From Ricordea florida (lineage: Eukaryota > Cnidaria > Anthozoa > Corallimorpharia > Ricordeidae): a stretch of DNA of 64,000 bases. Each line of letters begins with the position of its first letter. Within the stretch, counting starts at the first letter, position 1. The translations under genes were made by a program, and so were the position numbers. Shown here piece after piece: positions 12,501 through 44,298 of this stretch. The notes under the pieces were generated by a model. The model had not been told where the DNA came from. It was given only the letters and a program-made list of their open reading frames with translations, and did no database searches. Where the stretch lies: NCBI GenBank assembly GCA_949710005.1, contig OX453273.1, forward strand, positions 42,517,118-42,581,117, read 5' to 3'.

Positions 12501-12810
12501 GTTAACGACAGCCCCCTGTTCTTCAATTTCTGTTAGTACATACCGGTTCTACTTTCTCAAATCCATGGGATCTGGCAATTCTTGTCGCCGTTTCAATTCC
12601 TCCTTGTACCCTTATTGCCCATCCGTTGGTGTAGACTTTTTCTCCGTTCCTTTCGAGTCGTTCGGTACAAACAGTCGTTTTTATGGGCCACGCTATCGTT
12701 AAGATACATACTATAATCTTGGCGAGGCCCAAACACCGCACAACTCCAACCATCGCATCGCTACAATTTTTCGCGGAGAAAATTCTGTCCGAGAGTCCGA
12801 GAAAACCCAA
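361..12810 (-). CDS. PCSK1: Proprotein convertase PC1/3-like, 11 exons, 3' end outside window
   Basis: Kexin-family serine endoprotease that cleaves prohormones after paired basic residues in the regulated secretory pathway. Exons in coding order: 12544-12810, 10168-10272, 8873-8998, 7870-7969, 7138-7175, 5970-6046, 4458-4546, 4171-4343, 3338-3550, 2293-2393, 361-591. All junctions are GT-AG and the phases match, giving about 506 codons. The joined protein has a signal peptide, a prodomain with basic sites HRSKR and KIRVKR, catalytic Asp (ILDDG), His (HGTRCAG), oxyanion Asn (WASGNGG) and Ser (GTSASAP). The stretches [33 protein letters not shown] and VPEK favour PC1/3 over furin or PC5/6. PC2 is excluded because it has Asp in place of the oxyanion Asn. 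The P domain and C-terminus lie left of position 1. Introns hold MITEs and a SINE fragment. Family is certain; the PC1/3 subtype is likely. Confidence 0.93.
809..1169. repeat. Foldback MITE with nested inverted repeat
   Basis: Ends AAGGGGACAGAATCTAT and its complement. An inner pair GGCCCTGTTAGGG / CCCTAACAGGGCC sits at about 863-875 and 1036-1049. In the intron after exon 10. Confidence 0.7.
1684..1846. mobile_element. Mariner/Tigger-like MITE
   Basis: 25-bp inverted ends (CAGTAGAATCCCGG..TCTCGAACC against CAGAAGAATCCCGA..). TA follows on the right only. Confidence 0.65.
2293..2393 (-). CDS. PCSK1: PCSK1-like exon 10: catalytic Ser
   Basis: Encodes [13 protein letters not shown] and [19 protein letters not shown]; the Ser after GT is the nucleophile. 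101 nt, donor GTAAGG, ends in phase 2. Confidence 0.96.
2519..3296. repeat. Foldback repeat related to 19981-20225
   Basis: Shares GGGCCGTACTTCACTGTACGG at one end and a hairpin (CCGCTCGGATTTATGGCC and complement, 3195-3260) near the other. A 169-codon minus-strand frame here has no recognisable domain and is read as chance. Confidence 0.6.
3338..3550 (-). CDS. PCSK1: PCSK1-like exon 9: oxyanion Asn
   Basis: Seventy-one codons in phase 0. FVWASGNGG has the oxyanion-hole Asn; [19 protein letters not shown] and [12 protein letters not shown] follow as in all family members. Confidence 0.96.
4171..4343 (-). CDS. PCSK1: PCSK1-like exon 8
   Basis: Encodes [15 protein letters not shown], then [13 protein letters not shown] and [16 protein letters not shown]. 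These are calcium- and substrate-binding loops of the catalytic domain. Confidence 0.95.
4458..4546 (-). CDS. PCSK1: PCSK1-like exon 7: catalytic His
   Basis: Encodes [27 protein letters not shown]; the His of HGTRCAG is the catalytic histidine. 89 nt, phases fit both neighbours. Confidence 0.95.
5159..5462. mobile_element. Harbinger-like MITE copy 1
   Basis: Inverted ends GGGACGGACCATTAGAAAAG; TAA on both sides (5156-5158, 5463-5465). The interior has repeated TGCATGAATTTTTTT blocks. GGG start and a 3-bp TAA duplication fit the PIF/Harbinger type. In a PCSK1 intron. Confidence 0.8.
5490..5900 (-). pseudogene. LINE reverse transcriptase C-terminal fragment
   Basis: Minus-strand frame 5496-5687 reads [20 protein letters not shown], the typical end of CR1/Jockey-like RT proteins. 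In a PCSK1 intron. Confidence 0.7.
5970..6046 (-). CDS. PCSK1: PCSK1-like exon 6
   Basis: Encodes [20 protein letters not shown] and then PTNENK, a stretch close to PC1/3. 77 nt, donor GTAAGT, ends in phase 2. Confidence 0.94.
7138..7175 (-). CDS. PCSK1: PCSK1-like exon 5: 38-nt microexon
   Basis: Encodes [13 protein letters not shown] (first Gly split across the junction). It completes the conserved block after the catalytic Asp, and both splice phases fit exons 4 and 6. Confidence 0.9.
7680..7830 (+). repeat. Fragment of the 20437-20720 SINE-like repeat
   Basis: Shares AAGCCTGAATTTT and GCGGTTCACATCTATGAAAT; the tRNA-like head is not recognised. Confidence 0.4.
7870..7969 (-). CDS. PCSK1: PCSK1-like exon 4: catalytic Asp
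   Basis: Encodes [19 protein letters not shown] followed by VTILDDG, which carries the catalytic aspartate. Acceptor TTTTAG, donor GTACGT; ends in phase 1. Confidence 0.94.
8618..8760 (-). mobile_element. SINE 3' fragment, same family as 23509-23838
   Basis: Reverse complement of the SINE body (GATTTGATTTCATTTGTGC, CAGTGCTAGATAGACCAGAT) with an (ATT)n tail; the head is missing. Confidence 0.8.
8873..8998 (-). CDS. PCSK1: PCSK1-like exon 3: primary propeptide cleavage site
   Basis: Forty-two codons. [13 protein letters not shown] ends the prodomain (R-V-K-R is a consensus autocleavage site), then the mature N-terminus runs into [10 protein letters not shown], the conserved entry to the catalytic domain. 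Confidence 0.93.
9127..9262. repeat. Palindromic MITE, TGTATGGTCCC ends
   Basis: TTAATGTATGGTCCC pairs with GGGACCATACATTAA; the inner GATGTTTCCCGAGACGA is shared with 29633-29772. Confidence 0.75.
9848..10142. mobile_element. Harbinger-like MITE copy 2
   Basis: Same family and orientation as 5159-5462, with TAA at 9845-9847 and 10143-10145. Lies 25 bp from a PCSK1 exon, in the intron. Confidence 0.8.
10168..10272 (-). CDS. PCSK1: PCSK1-like exon 2: prodomain with internal basic site
   Basis: Thirty-five codons in phase 0 encode the second half of the prodomain, with HRSKRS at the position of the secondary, pH-sensing cleavage site of convertases. Acceptor TCGTAG, donor GTAAGA. Confidence 0.9.
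10630..10856. mobile_element. TAA-flanked MITE with CATAAG hexamer arrays
   Basis: Ends GGGCTGGTTCACACTTTGAC and its complement; TAA at 10627-10629 and 10857-10859. Tandem CATAAG / CTTATG runs line both halves, so it folds into a long hairpin. Confidence 0.8.
12544..12810 (-). CDS. PCSK1: PCSK1-like exon 1: signal peptide and prodomain start
   Basis: Two in-frame Met codons lie at 12810 and 12753. The second gives a more typical signal peptide ([20 protein letters not shown]), so it is the preferred start. After it come the prodomain residues [22 protein letters not shown], which match convertase prodomains. Donor GTATGT follows position 12544. Confidence 0.85.
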
Positions 12811-14995
12811 GAGCTCCCGCTATTTATTATTAACGTTAACGGATGTTTGGTTAGTTGCGGAGGTCATCTGTCGTTTAACTGGCACCTGTCAGTCAGTGTT
12901 AACAACAATTGATCTCTATCGTATATAAGCCAATCAGAGCGTTTGACGTCAAGTGAGGAGAAAGCCATATGCGAATCGGACAATCTGAGCAATCAAAGCT
13001 TCGCTATTCACTTTTGTGAGACGAAATGATAAGGAAAAAATAGCAACTTATTGAAAAATCTTTAGTTCCTCTTAAGGAAATGATTCTATAAATGAGCAAA
13101 AAAACTCTTATGAAAAATCATTTCTGTGTATTACAAACTCGAATTTCAGTTTGGATGCAAAAATCACTCCATTTTTGACTTCCTCCTTAGAAAGATATTC
13201 ACATTGTGGTCTTTTCCAGCTGCAGAGAGCAAATTTTCTTATTTGCATTTACGTGTAAACAAGGGGAGGATTTTACCATAAAAGACGTATGTGGATTATT
13301 CCTGTTTCAATTTGTTTGTCATTTTCCGCGGCAAATGAGTCGGCCTTCTAGTTTATCAGATGAATTGTATTTTCATGAGTTTGAAACCGGTTGCAGAGAA
13401 TAGAAATCTATTAGCAGTTTCACAAACACTTATCAAGAATGATCCAAACACGATTGTGAAATGGCTCTTCATCTCTTCAGAAATTAGTCCAACAGAATTC
13501 GCAAACGATCGAATAACTTTATTGCTTTATTCTACTAGAATATCTTTCTGGGCTTAAAGGGCGCGTATGGCAATTTTGACACTTTTACCATTACGACGAT
13601 AAGTCAGCAGCTGTTTGGAAAGCAGTTTTCTAAAGCAACGACTATCTTTTCGCATAAACACTGGGGAAGACTGAATTCCCATTATAAACCAACACTCGGC
13701 ACATCGAGAATGAAGTTTATCGTAATTATGAGATTCAGGTGGTTTCGTTACGGCTGTGTTGTTAAACAAACGGGTTTTTTCAAGGAACCTGCTGCACACA
13801 GAATGAAACTTTCTGACATTTAAAACCAGAAAACCTAGAGCTTTGTTATTTTCCGTAAATTCAAGGCTACATGAATTCAAAAGGGTAAATTTATTTGAAA
13901 CATCTACTGATCTAGACATTTGCTGTAAATGAATTTACGTATAACCGAAGAACGCTGCTCGGTAAATCTGCGCTGGCAGTTTTGCCGGACAAGTTTGTTA
14001 TCACTTAAGATTAATAGAGCGAGAAATATGAGACAAACGAGTTTTTGAAGCATGAAACCGTGTCAGGCCTGAAAGCGCCTGGCAAAAGTGACTGTTTATA
14101 CATCAGGCGCGGTAGGAGAGTCGGAATCTTCGAATCTAGAAACCAAAAAAATCCCAGTTGCTTTATCGCTGTATGAGTGCACCCGTCATAACTGCGTATT
14201 CAACCACGCGCTTATCAGTTATAATACGGATTTAGATTGAGGATTTGAAATATTTAATTCTTACTGTTATCAGGGCATGAAGCCGTAGGAGTAGGAAGCC
14301 ATTTGGTGGTAGGTGGTTTCTACGTTTGACATCTGCGCTATTCGGTTGTAAAAAGTTTCATTGGTGAACGAATTTTGGAAATAGTCATTGTATCCAAGTC
14401 CATAGAACCAAGCTTTCCAAGAAAAATATCATTGATTTTGAGAGTTTGATCATTAAATAAAATAAATACGAACTGGAAACCTTAACGCCATTCGTTACCG
14501 TGATTCGCAAAAGGTCGAATTTCAGTTTCTCGTGTTTAGAAAAATCAGTTTAGATTGCGCATGAGCATAAGACAAAATTCCTTCGTCATGAGTTAATCCA
14601 TTTCTTCTTTTTCACTGCCTGCACAATTCTACAAATTGGTTAACCTTTGCCTACGTTTTTCTGTTTTGAAAACTTTGTACATGTTGGCAAATTTTCTTTT
14701 TTTGACACATAAATTGAAGGCATGCAAGAATTTGCAGTGGTCAGTTAACTCGAAGGTGCTGGGTATGTTTAGAGTTTCCGCACATTTTTGTGCGAGTTTA
14801 TATTCTCTTGAACACTGTAACTCTAAAACTGAGGTGGTCCGTGTATGTAACTTCTCCTTCCACATAGTCAATCAAAAGAATGATGAAACTTCTTTAAACA
14901 TTATAATCAAGAAATTCAAGATCACTGACACAATGGTTTCGTCAGTAAAACAGCATGTTCTTCAAACTATTAAACTCATAGAGAAAGTTTAAAAA
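12811..14995. other. Intergenic region upstream of PCSK1-like gene
   Basis: No conserved ORF, RNA gene or clear repeat recognised. The open frames here are short and without domain signatures. A promoter for the minus-strand gene must lie near 12811, but no specific motif is claimed. Confidence 0.5.
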
Positions 14996-15002
14996 GTAAA
15001 AA

Positions 15003-15040
15003 CCAAACGTTTTCGGCTGTTTGCCATCATCAGGGAAGAG
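15003..15040 (-). ncRNA. Possible hammerhead motif of a second Penelope-type repeat
   Basis: Minus strand: CTGATGA (15033-15027), stem GGC/GCC with loop AAACA, GAAA (15014-15011), then ACGT and TT, with helix I of only two GC pairs. The plus-strand form TTTTCGGCTGTTTGCCATCA is a common retroelement terminus type. Little flanking element was recognised. Confidence 0.4.
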
Positions 15041-15499
15041 AAAGTGTTTTTCAAATCTTGCGGAAAGGGGAACTAAGACTAGGGTTAATGAGGCGCCGCG
15101 CGTCATTGGCTCTTAAAAGAATCAAATATGTGCCACTTAAACTTCAAGTCAGTTCTAAGGAACGGTGACTTCAAAAGATTTTTTTTTTATTTTTTGTATT
15201 AACTTTTTTGGAGATAACCAACCTTGCTGACTGAGCCCTAACAATAAAGTCACTATTCGTTCTATGTCGAAAGCAGTTTTCAAGTCACCGCCGCGAGTAA
15301 TTTAGAGCAGTATCTCTGCTTATTTTTTCTCAAGCATCTGAGCGTGCAGGAATCCTAAATCCTCGAAATTAACCGGCTAATCACGCGCGCGTAACCGGTC
15401 CAGCTTTTTACGTTACTGCCCACGTTCCGGATTTTTTCCCCGCTGTAGCAATATCCTTTCTCTTTTCATACTTTAAAAGGAAGACATCCAAAAAAAAAG

Positions 15500-15602
15500 T
15501 TATTTTCCGGGCTAGGTCGGTCCGTATAGGAAAAAAAACTGAGCCCTTGGTCTTGAGTCAAGTTTTTTCCTATACGGATCGACCTCCCGCCCGGTAAATA
15601 AT
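15500..15602. repeat. Hairpin repeat
   Basis: GGTCGGTCCGTATAGGAAAA pairs with TTTTTTCCTATACGGATCGACC downstream. Function unknown. Confidence 0.7.
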
Positions 15603-15707
15603 TGCCCCCGGAGGGTTTTGGCTCAGAGGCCAAAATCAGAGGAGGCATCCAAGGATTCCCCGCGTAAATAAGGAGTTAAATGTTAAATGTTGGTATATAG
15701 GATATAA

Positions 15708-15993
15708 CGGTGGCCCATAAGTGCAAAACACAACACACATTGAAAACACAACACATACACACTGGAAACACATACACACTTTCCTCAAAACACATAGTAC
15801 AACACACTTTCCTCAAAACACAACACACTTTCCTCAAAACACAATACACACACTGAAAGCGCCACAAAAATATATTTGTTTGTAGCGCTTTCATTGTACT
15901 TGTGTGTAGTGTTTTGAGGAAAATGTGTTGTGTTTCCAATGTGTATGTGTTGTGTTTTCAATGTGTGTTGTGTTTTGCACTTATGGGCCACCG
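15708..15993. mobile_element. Foldback MITE with CGGTGGCCCATAAGTG ends
   Basis: Arms of ACACAACACAC/CCTCAAAACAC repeats are mirrored around 15850-15880. The terminal CGGTGGCCCA is shared with the palindromic element at 40938. Confidence 0.8.
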
Positions 15994-15999
15994 CATATA

Positions 16000-17190
16000 T
16001 AGATTTGTATACCGGATGAAATCTCACTTGAATACAGCGAGCCGATTAAGGTGGTTATGGGAGAAATCTTCTAGGTGCGCAAGGTGCTCTCGGGAGGATA
16101 AAGACCACGAGGAGATTTTTGCAGTGGGTTTGCAGTGGTGTGTTCTTCGCAGTTTTTTAGGTGAGTTGTTTTGAGTTATTTTTATTGAATATTTATCAGG
16201 TTAAGAGAAAGAATTTGAGAGCACCGGATTGAAATAATCAATCTAAAAGTTGACTTCTCAGACAAAATATCGACAGAGTCGATGATAAAACCACGATCGA
16301 AAGACTCGATCTACACTGACGGGATCAACAGACTCGATCCACAACCAAAAGTCAAGAAAGCAGTAATCTTTTCAGTCTGTGCAACCTAGTTATTACAGGT
16401 TCTATGATATGCTAGCAGAGTTTAAACATATCGCTGTCTGTTCTATTTTTTCCAGATCTTCGAGCCAAATACCGGTAGCTTGAGGCAGATCAAGAGTCAT
16501 CAGCACGGCATCATACTGACAACCAGATATAGATGATCATGATTATCTTAAGACAAATGAGAACAAACTATAGTAAAATACTATCAAAAGGACCAGAGCC
16601 CATTCTGAAAGCAACTATGAGAACATTAAGACAAAAAAAATGATAAATTCCTGTTAGTTTTCCTTATAAAATGTGCAGTTCTTTTAGTTAAATAAGTTGT
16701 GTTACAGTTGCTCACCTGAAAACAAGGCATAAAATAGTTATACATTTGTCATTACTCAAAACAGTTTCTCCCATTTTTCGGTTAATTTTTCTCAGTTTTT
16801 CCATAAGTGAGACAAACTAAAAGCCCTTTCCTCGCATATCAAAAGAAATTGCAATAGTAGACTATTCAACTTTGAACTTTCAACCTTAAAAACGCCAGTT
16901 GCGTCGTTTCAATTGCAACAAAAGTTCAGTTTCAGCTAAGATGACTGAAAAAAAGAAAAAACCTCTACATTGTTATTGTTAAAAACTGTTGTTGTGTTGA
17001 AAATCCCTTTTCACACTTTTGAGCATAGATTGTAACTCCAGTGTACTAAACTTAACTAAAAGTTCAGTTATGTTTACATCTTCAATCACTTTTCCTTCAC
17101 ATACTATCATGCTCTCTAACTACTTAAACACCATCTGTACAAAATCATAGACCTCTCAGCTTGTGGGGGCAGCTGTAGTGATAACTGTCA
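16000..17190. other. Intergenic region, nothing coding recognised
   Basis: AT-rich sequence. AGACTCGATC occurs in loose repeats at 16270-16345. No gene seen. Confidence 0.5.
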
Positions 17191-17192
17191 CT

Positions 17193-17475
17193 AGTATACA
17201 TTTATTATGTGGCTTTTTCCACGAGCATGCAAACTAAGGTGAATCCTGAGTTCTGATTGGTTACCTAAGCAGGCAAACACCTTAAATACCAGTAGCACGC
17301 AGTTCAGCTAATTTATGATTAAGAAGTAATTTACTTTCAGTCACTTCATCGATGTCGGTAAAGCATCGTTGTCGACTGCGTCTTGGTCGAGGGAAACGCA
17401 AAAATCAAATTGGCCAATGTGCAGCCATTTTGACCTGAGCCTTGGTACATAATGCATTTGCAATCAGGTACAATA
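17193..17475. repeat. MITE of the TCTGATTGG family, copy 1
   Basis: Contains GAGTTCTGATTGGTTACC and GTGCAGCCATTTTGACC, ends CATAATGCATTTGCAATCA. Lies in the proximal upstream region of SLC30A5. Confidence 0.65.
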
Positions 17476-17604
17476 TATGCTGTCTTATTTGGAGTACCGC
17501 TATGGTGCCAGCGGTTTTCTATTCGAACGCCAGCTCATCGCTATCATACACAAACAGTCTATAAAGAGAAGATTGTTCTGCTAACTGGTTAAAAGTCTAA
17601 GGAA

Positions 17605-40205
<22,601 letters not shown>

Positions 40206-40267
40206 TAAGGGGGGACGTACTTGGCCATTTTGGAACAAAAATTACTAGAACAAAACAAGGCAAAGGA

Positions 40268-40273
40268 AATAAA
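40268..40273 (+). promoter_or_regulatory. Candidate polyadenylation signal of SLC30A5
   Basis: AATAAA 63 nt after the stop codon, followed by T-rich sequence. Confidence 0.5.
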
Positions 40274-40963
40274 AATAACTAATATTTATTTGCTTCGTAC
40301 TGAATGACAACAGAGAACTCCTCAATAAGTTATTATTTCATCGTCCCAGCACAAGTTAAAGTTCAAGTATCACAAGCTTTGAATTGAGTGGATCAGTATT
40401 TTGTAGACGATACGTGACTAGACGTCTTGAACTTCCTGACATGTCCATTTGGTTGCGTTGAACGTTTATTGGCGTCATTTTGAGTGGCCAGGCATGGACA
40501 CTCGTAGATTGAAAAGTGAAGCAGGCTGGATTTCACTGGTTCATTCTACGGTTCTCCGCTACTTGTAATATGATAATATGTACATCATTGTATAGTTTTA
40601 CAAATTTCTAGTCCAGGGAGACACTAATCTCAGACAAAAGAATGTAGAGCTAACGTGATTGGTCATGCAAATAAGAGATCGCGTTTGATTGGACAGCGAT
40701 TTTTAGTGCCAGGCTCTCTTGGTTTATTGTCGCTGAGTATTTATCACCGATCCTGGCGTGGTTTAAGATCCTATAGTGCTAATGTATGGTTTTATCCGGG
40801 GGGGGGGGGTACTCCCCTATATCAGGTATATAGGTATGTGCCGCCCCAAAGGGTATGGTTTTTGAGCCGTTTTGGTCTGAAAACGGGTATATATTTTGAA
40901 CATTTTGGTCTGAAATTGGGTATGGTTATCGGGGAAATACGGTGGCCCACAGGGGACATGCCG

Positions 40964-41050
40964 CAAATAAAAAAGTTGCTGCAATTTTAAAAACGTTGCT
41001 GCAATTTTAAAAAAGTTGCTGCAATTTTAATAAACTGGTTGCTGCAATTT
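40964..41050. repeat. 20-bp tandem array, left arm, 4 units
   Basis: Four copies of GTTGCTGCAATTTTAAAAAA-type units; the mirrored array on the right has seven. Confidence 0.8.
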
Positions 41051-41389
41051 TACAAGAGTTCCCAGAGCCCGCGTTACCCTTGTCCAGCGGAACGGGAACG
41101 CGGGCTCTGCGAACGAGACTGGGGTCTGGGCCGATCCATGCGAGGGAAGCCAATTTGTTTTCCTTTCAACGTGAAGATGTTCTGCTCTTCTTGTGGTGAA
41201 AACTGTGCGCCGGAGGCAAAATTTTGCCACAAATGTGGCGGGAGGCTGCAACAGGCTGTCGTTGAGGGTGTATGTGGTGTTGATGAGCTAATTAAGGTGT
41301 ACTTTCATCGTGGGTATGCCTACCAAGCAATCGTGGATTTGTTGGAGAAACAAGATGGCGTACGAATTGTAGGAAATAGCAAGGAGTGA
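41039..41389 (+). CDS. Zinc-ribbon ORF, left arm
   Basis: 116 codons; from Met47 it reads MFCSSCGENCAPEAKFCHKC, a C-x2-C..C-x2-C zinc ribbon. Then comes DELIKVYFHRGYAYQAIVDL, resembling the first helices of a helix-turn-helix found in transposase/integrase-like proteins. It stops at GNSKE before the second helix would be complete, so it looks like a truncated N-terminal exon. Function unknown; identical in both arms. Confidence 0.55.
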   Translation: MLQFYKSSQSPRYPCPAERERGLCERDWGLGRSMRGKPICFPFNVKMFCSSCGENCAPEAKFCHKCGGRLQQAVVEGVCGVDELIKVYFHRGYAYQAIVDLLEKQDGVRIVGNSKE

Positions 41390-41873
41390 CAGGCCTGCAC
41401 GACTTCTAACAATGGAAACTTTTGTACCATGTAATATGTGACCCCTTTAGAGTTTTGCTCTTACGAGTATGTCTTTTAGGGATTTTCCTCTTTTATACGA
41501 TATTAGTGGTGGCTTTTTGAAAATTTGCCTTAGAGAAGGCTGAGTTTGTATCAAGTGCCATTTCTCCATTAAAACATTTTTGAGGTTGGGCACTGATGGT
41601 TGATATTGTGTTACACTGATGTCCGCCGGTAACGGTTTAGGTTTGGATTTGTTGTTTAAGCCTCTGTCTGGAGTGCCTTTTCGGAGAGTTTTTCCTTTTT
41701 CTTTGCGAAACTGAATCTTTTGTTTCTGGAGGCGGCGGTAATTAAACCTAGTTAGGGCTGAAAAGAAGCCATGTTCTCCTTTTTGTTTGACCTTCTGAAT
41801 GTCTTTTTTGAACTGTTCATCCGGCGGGATATTCGCCCGCGCATTGTAACGTAACGACTTCTTACAGGTCTTA

Positions 41874-42461
41874 TTGTTAAGTGTGTCTGTTGCTTCACAT
41901 CACCCTACAATCAAATTTACAGCTGAAATTTCAAATACTGAGATTACATTTCTGGATACAGTTTTATACAAAGGCAAACGTTTCCGAGACCATACCATCC
42001 TGGATATAAAAACACATTTTAAGCCAACTGAAACCTTTCAATACACTCATTTTTCCTCTAGCCACCCATCGGGTGTCAAAAAGGGATTCGTGAAGGGCGA
42101 AGCTCTAAGACTTTTACGAACTAACTCTTCAAGAACAACATTTGAAGAGAACATTTACAAATTCAAATCACGTCTCCTTGCTAGAGGTTATCCAAAACAT
42201 CTGATCGAGACACTCCTTTCAGATGTCAAATTCACAGAAAGGGAATCGGCGCTAAGACAGAAAAATGAAAGCCAGAAAGAACTCCTGCCTTTTGTAACAC
42301 AATATCAACCATCAGTGCCCAACCTCAAAAATGTTTTAATGGAGAAATGGCACTTGATACAAACTCAGCCTTCTCTAAGGCAAATTTTCAAAAAGCCACC
42401 ACTAATATCGTATAAAAGAGGGAAATCCCTAAAAGACATACTCGTAAGAGCAAAACTCTAA
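41874..42461 (+). pseudogene. Penelope-type reverse transcriptase C-terminal fragment
   Basis: 195-codon frame: FLDTVLYKGKRF, THFKPTETFQYTHFSSSHPS, GYPKHLIETLLSD, NLKNVLMEKWHLI and PPLISYKRGKSLKDILVRA, then a stop. It aligns with residues 20-155 of the 62966-63880 ORF but ends before the CPF finger and GIY-YIG domain. The palms and fingers of the RT are absent. Its last 56 codons lie in the right arm of the palindrome. Confidence 0.75.
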
Positions 42462-42518
42462 AGGGGTCACATATTACATGGTACAAAAGTTTCCATTGTT
42501 AGAAGTCGTGCAGGCCTG

Positions 42519-42869
42519 TCACTCCTTGCTATTTCCTACAATTCGTACGCCATCTTGTTTCTCCAACAAATCCACGATTGCTTGGTAGGCATACCCACGA
42601 TGAAAGTACACCTTAATTAGCTCATCAACACCACATACACCCTCAACGACAGCCTGTTGCAGCCTCCCGCCACATTTGTGGCAAAATTTTGCCTCCGGCG
42701 CACAGTTTTCACCACAAGAAGAGCAGAACATCTTCACGTTGAAAGGAAAACAAATTGGCTTCCCTCGCATGGATCGGCCCAGACCCCAGTCTCGTTCGCA
42801 GAGCCCGCGTTCCCGTTCCGCTGGACAAGGGTAACGCGGGCTCTGGGAACTCTTGTAAAATTGCAGCAA
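42519..42869 (-). CDS. Zinc-ribbon ORF, right arm
   Basis: Exact protein copy of the 41039-41389 ORF on the opposite strand. Identity of both copies points to a recent inversion-duplication or gene conversion between the arms. Confidence 0.55.
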   Translation of the reverse strand: MLQFYKSSQSPRYPCPAERERGLCERDWGLGRSMRGKPICFPFNVKMFCSSCGENCAPEAKFCHKCGGRLQQAVVEGVCGVDELIKVYFHRGYAYQAIVDLLEKQDGVRIVGNSKE

Positions 42870-43000
42870 CCAGTTTATTAAAATTGCAGCAACTTTTTTA
42901 AAATTGCAGCAACTTTTTTAAAATTGCAGCAACGTTTTTAAAATTGCAGCAACTTTTTTAAAATTGCAGCAACGTTTTTAAAATTGCAGCAACTTTTTTA
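42857..43000. repeat. 20-bp tandem array, right arm, 7 units
   Basis: Seven copies of AAAATTGCAGCAAC plus a T-rich spacer, the inverted equivalent of 40964-41050 with three more units. Confidence 0.8.
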
Positions 43001-43463
43001 TTTGCGGCATGTCCCCTGTGGGCCACCGTAGGGGAACATTCACGAAAGCTTATAAACTTATTTTTCTTCCCAGAAACCGGGGCGAGTAACTGGTGAGAGA
43101 GAAAGAGAAATTGAATATGTAATATATCATTCCAGCTAAATTTTACCTACTCATCTTTGTTACGTTGACTTCCGTTCAGCACTGACGCATATGCTATGCT
43201 TAATCACGTACTACAAAGCCAGTGTGATATAATATATAATAAAGAGTTGTTAATAATGTAACGACTTTCTAAGGCCATGTCTGAAAACGGGTGTATATTT
43301 TCAATGTCAGGTCTGAAAACGGGTATGGATTTTTGTGGTCAGGTCTGAAAACGGGTGGGAAAAATGGCATGTTTTGGTCTGAAATTGGGTCTGGATTTTG
43401 AGATGCGGGCGGCACACCCCCACCGAAAAGTCCAAAGAGTACCCCCCCCCCGGGGGGTTTTAT

Positions 43464-44290
43464 GTTATGTCCCAAATCCAAAGGAAAAGCAGAATGACTG
43501 CATATTTAGAAAGTATTTATTTTAATCATTCTTTTCGCCTTTGCCAAAAGTCGACAAGCATGGAAATGGATAATGATTCGACAGAACTGGCTTACTTTTC
43601 AACGATGGAACTGTTGTTGTTGTTGGAACCTTGCCTTGTAGTTTACATATGAAAGAAGCTTCTTTGCTCTTAATTTACTACATTCTTGACGAAAAAGAAA
43701 TACAGTTATAATTCTGATTAAGCGGAATAAATCAAACTAAATGGTTTAAAGTTAGTAATTATTGTTTTATTCTTTGCGTGCTGTGATGTGGTTCTTGTTC
43801 TAAATAACTAATGCTCAACAGAGTATTATTATGTACAAAAGATTCAACCATTCCGCAAAAAACAGAACTGCCAACACAACTAAACACAAACCGTCGTAGA
43901 TTCGTATGAACAATAGAGCAGACTGTTATTTCACTCTTAAATACGTAAAGAGCCGAAAAAGTACTGCAAACATTTTGCCTCTGGTAGGCTATCATTACCC
44001 ACGATTCGCCCCATCTTGCCTGCTACCGGAGCCAGCCATTTATGACAAAGCCATGATAACCCCGTTGTGGGAATCTCTCAAAGCTTGCAAGCAAACCTCT
44101 TAAACTTGCAAGCTCATCATCTCTGCCATATGTTTCCGTACAGACCGTATGAACCCTGCTAGATCTCATTTCGTGAACTTCTCTGTGACCGTCTTATGTT
44201 TTGAAATAGTCTTGCACAGTATTATCTGTCGCTTTGTTTTCTCCTTTTGTTTTCGCGTTTTCCAGACGGTCTACGAAGTTCTTCTCCGAG
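43464..44290. other. Intergenic, no gene recognised
   Basis: Only short frames. A splice-like TTTTCCAG|ACGGTCTACGAAGTT at 44262-44290 was noted but is too short to call. Confidence 0.4.
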
Positions 44291-44298
44291 GTATTGAG

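Larger units (their letters stand above)
40938..43030. mobile_element. Palindromic element with zinc-ribbon ORF in both arms
   Basis: Arms 40938-41615 and 42293-43030 are inverted copies around a 677-bp spacer. Outer ends TACGGTGGCCCACAGGGG, flanked by GGGGAA on both sides (possible duplication). Each arm runs: end, 20-bp tandem array, zinc-ribbon ORF, reverse of a Penelope-type RT tail. No full transposase is present. Confidence 0.8.
40796..43455. mobile_element. Foldback element copy A (CCCGGGGG..TACTCCC ends), interrupted
   Basis: Ends are G-runs plus TACTCCC and GAGTACC plus C-runs. A perfect 8-bp duplication GGTTTTAT flanks it (40788-40795, 43456-43463). The interior repeats GGTCTGAAAACGGGTAT and GGTCTGAAATTGGGT units in both halves. 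The palindromic zinc-ribbon element 40938-43030 is inserted in it. An 8-bp duplication suggests a hAT-like non-autonomous element. Confidence 0.8.
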
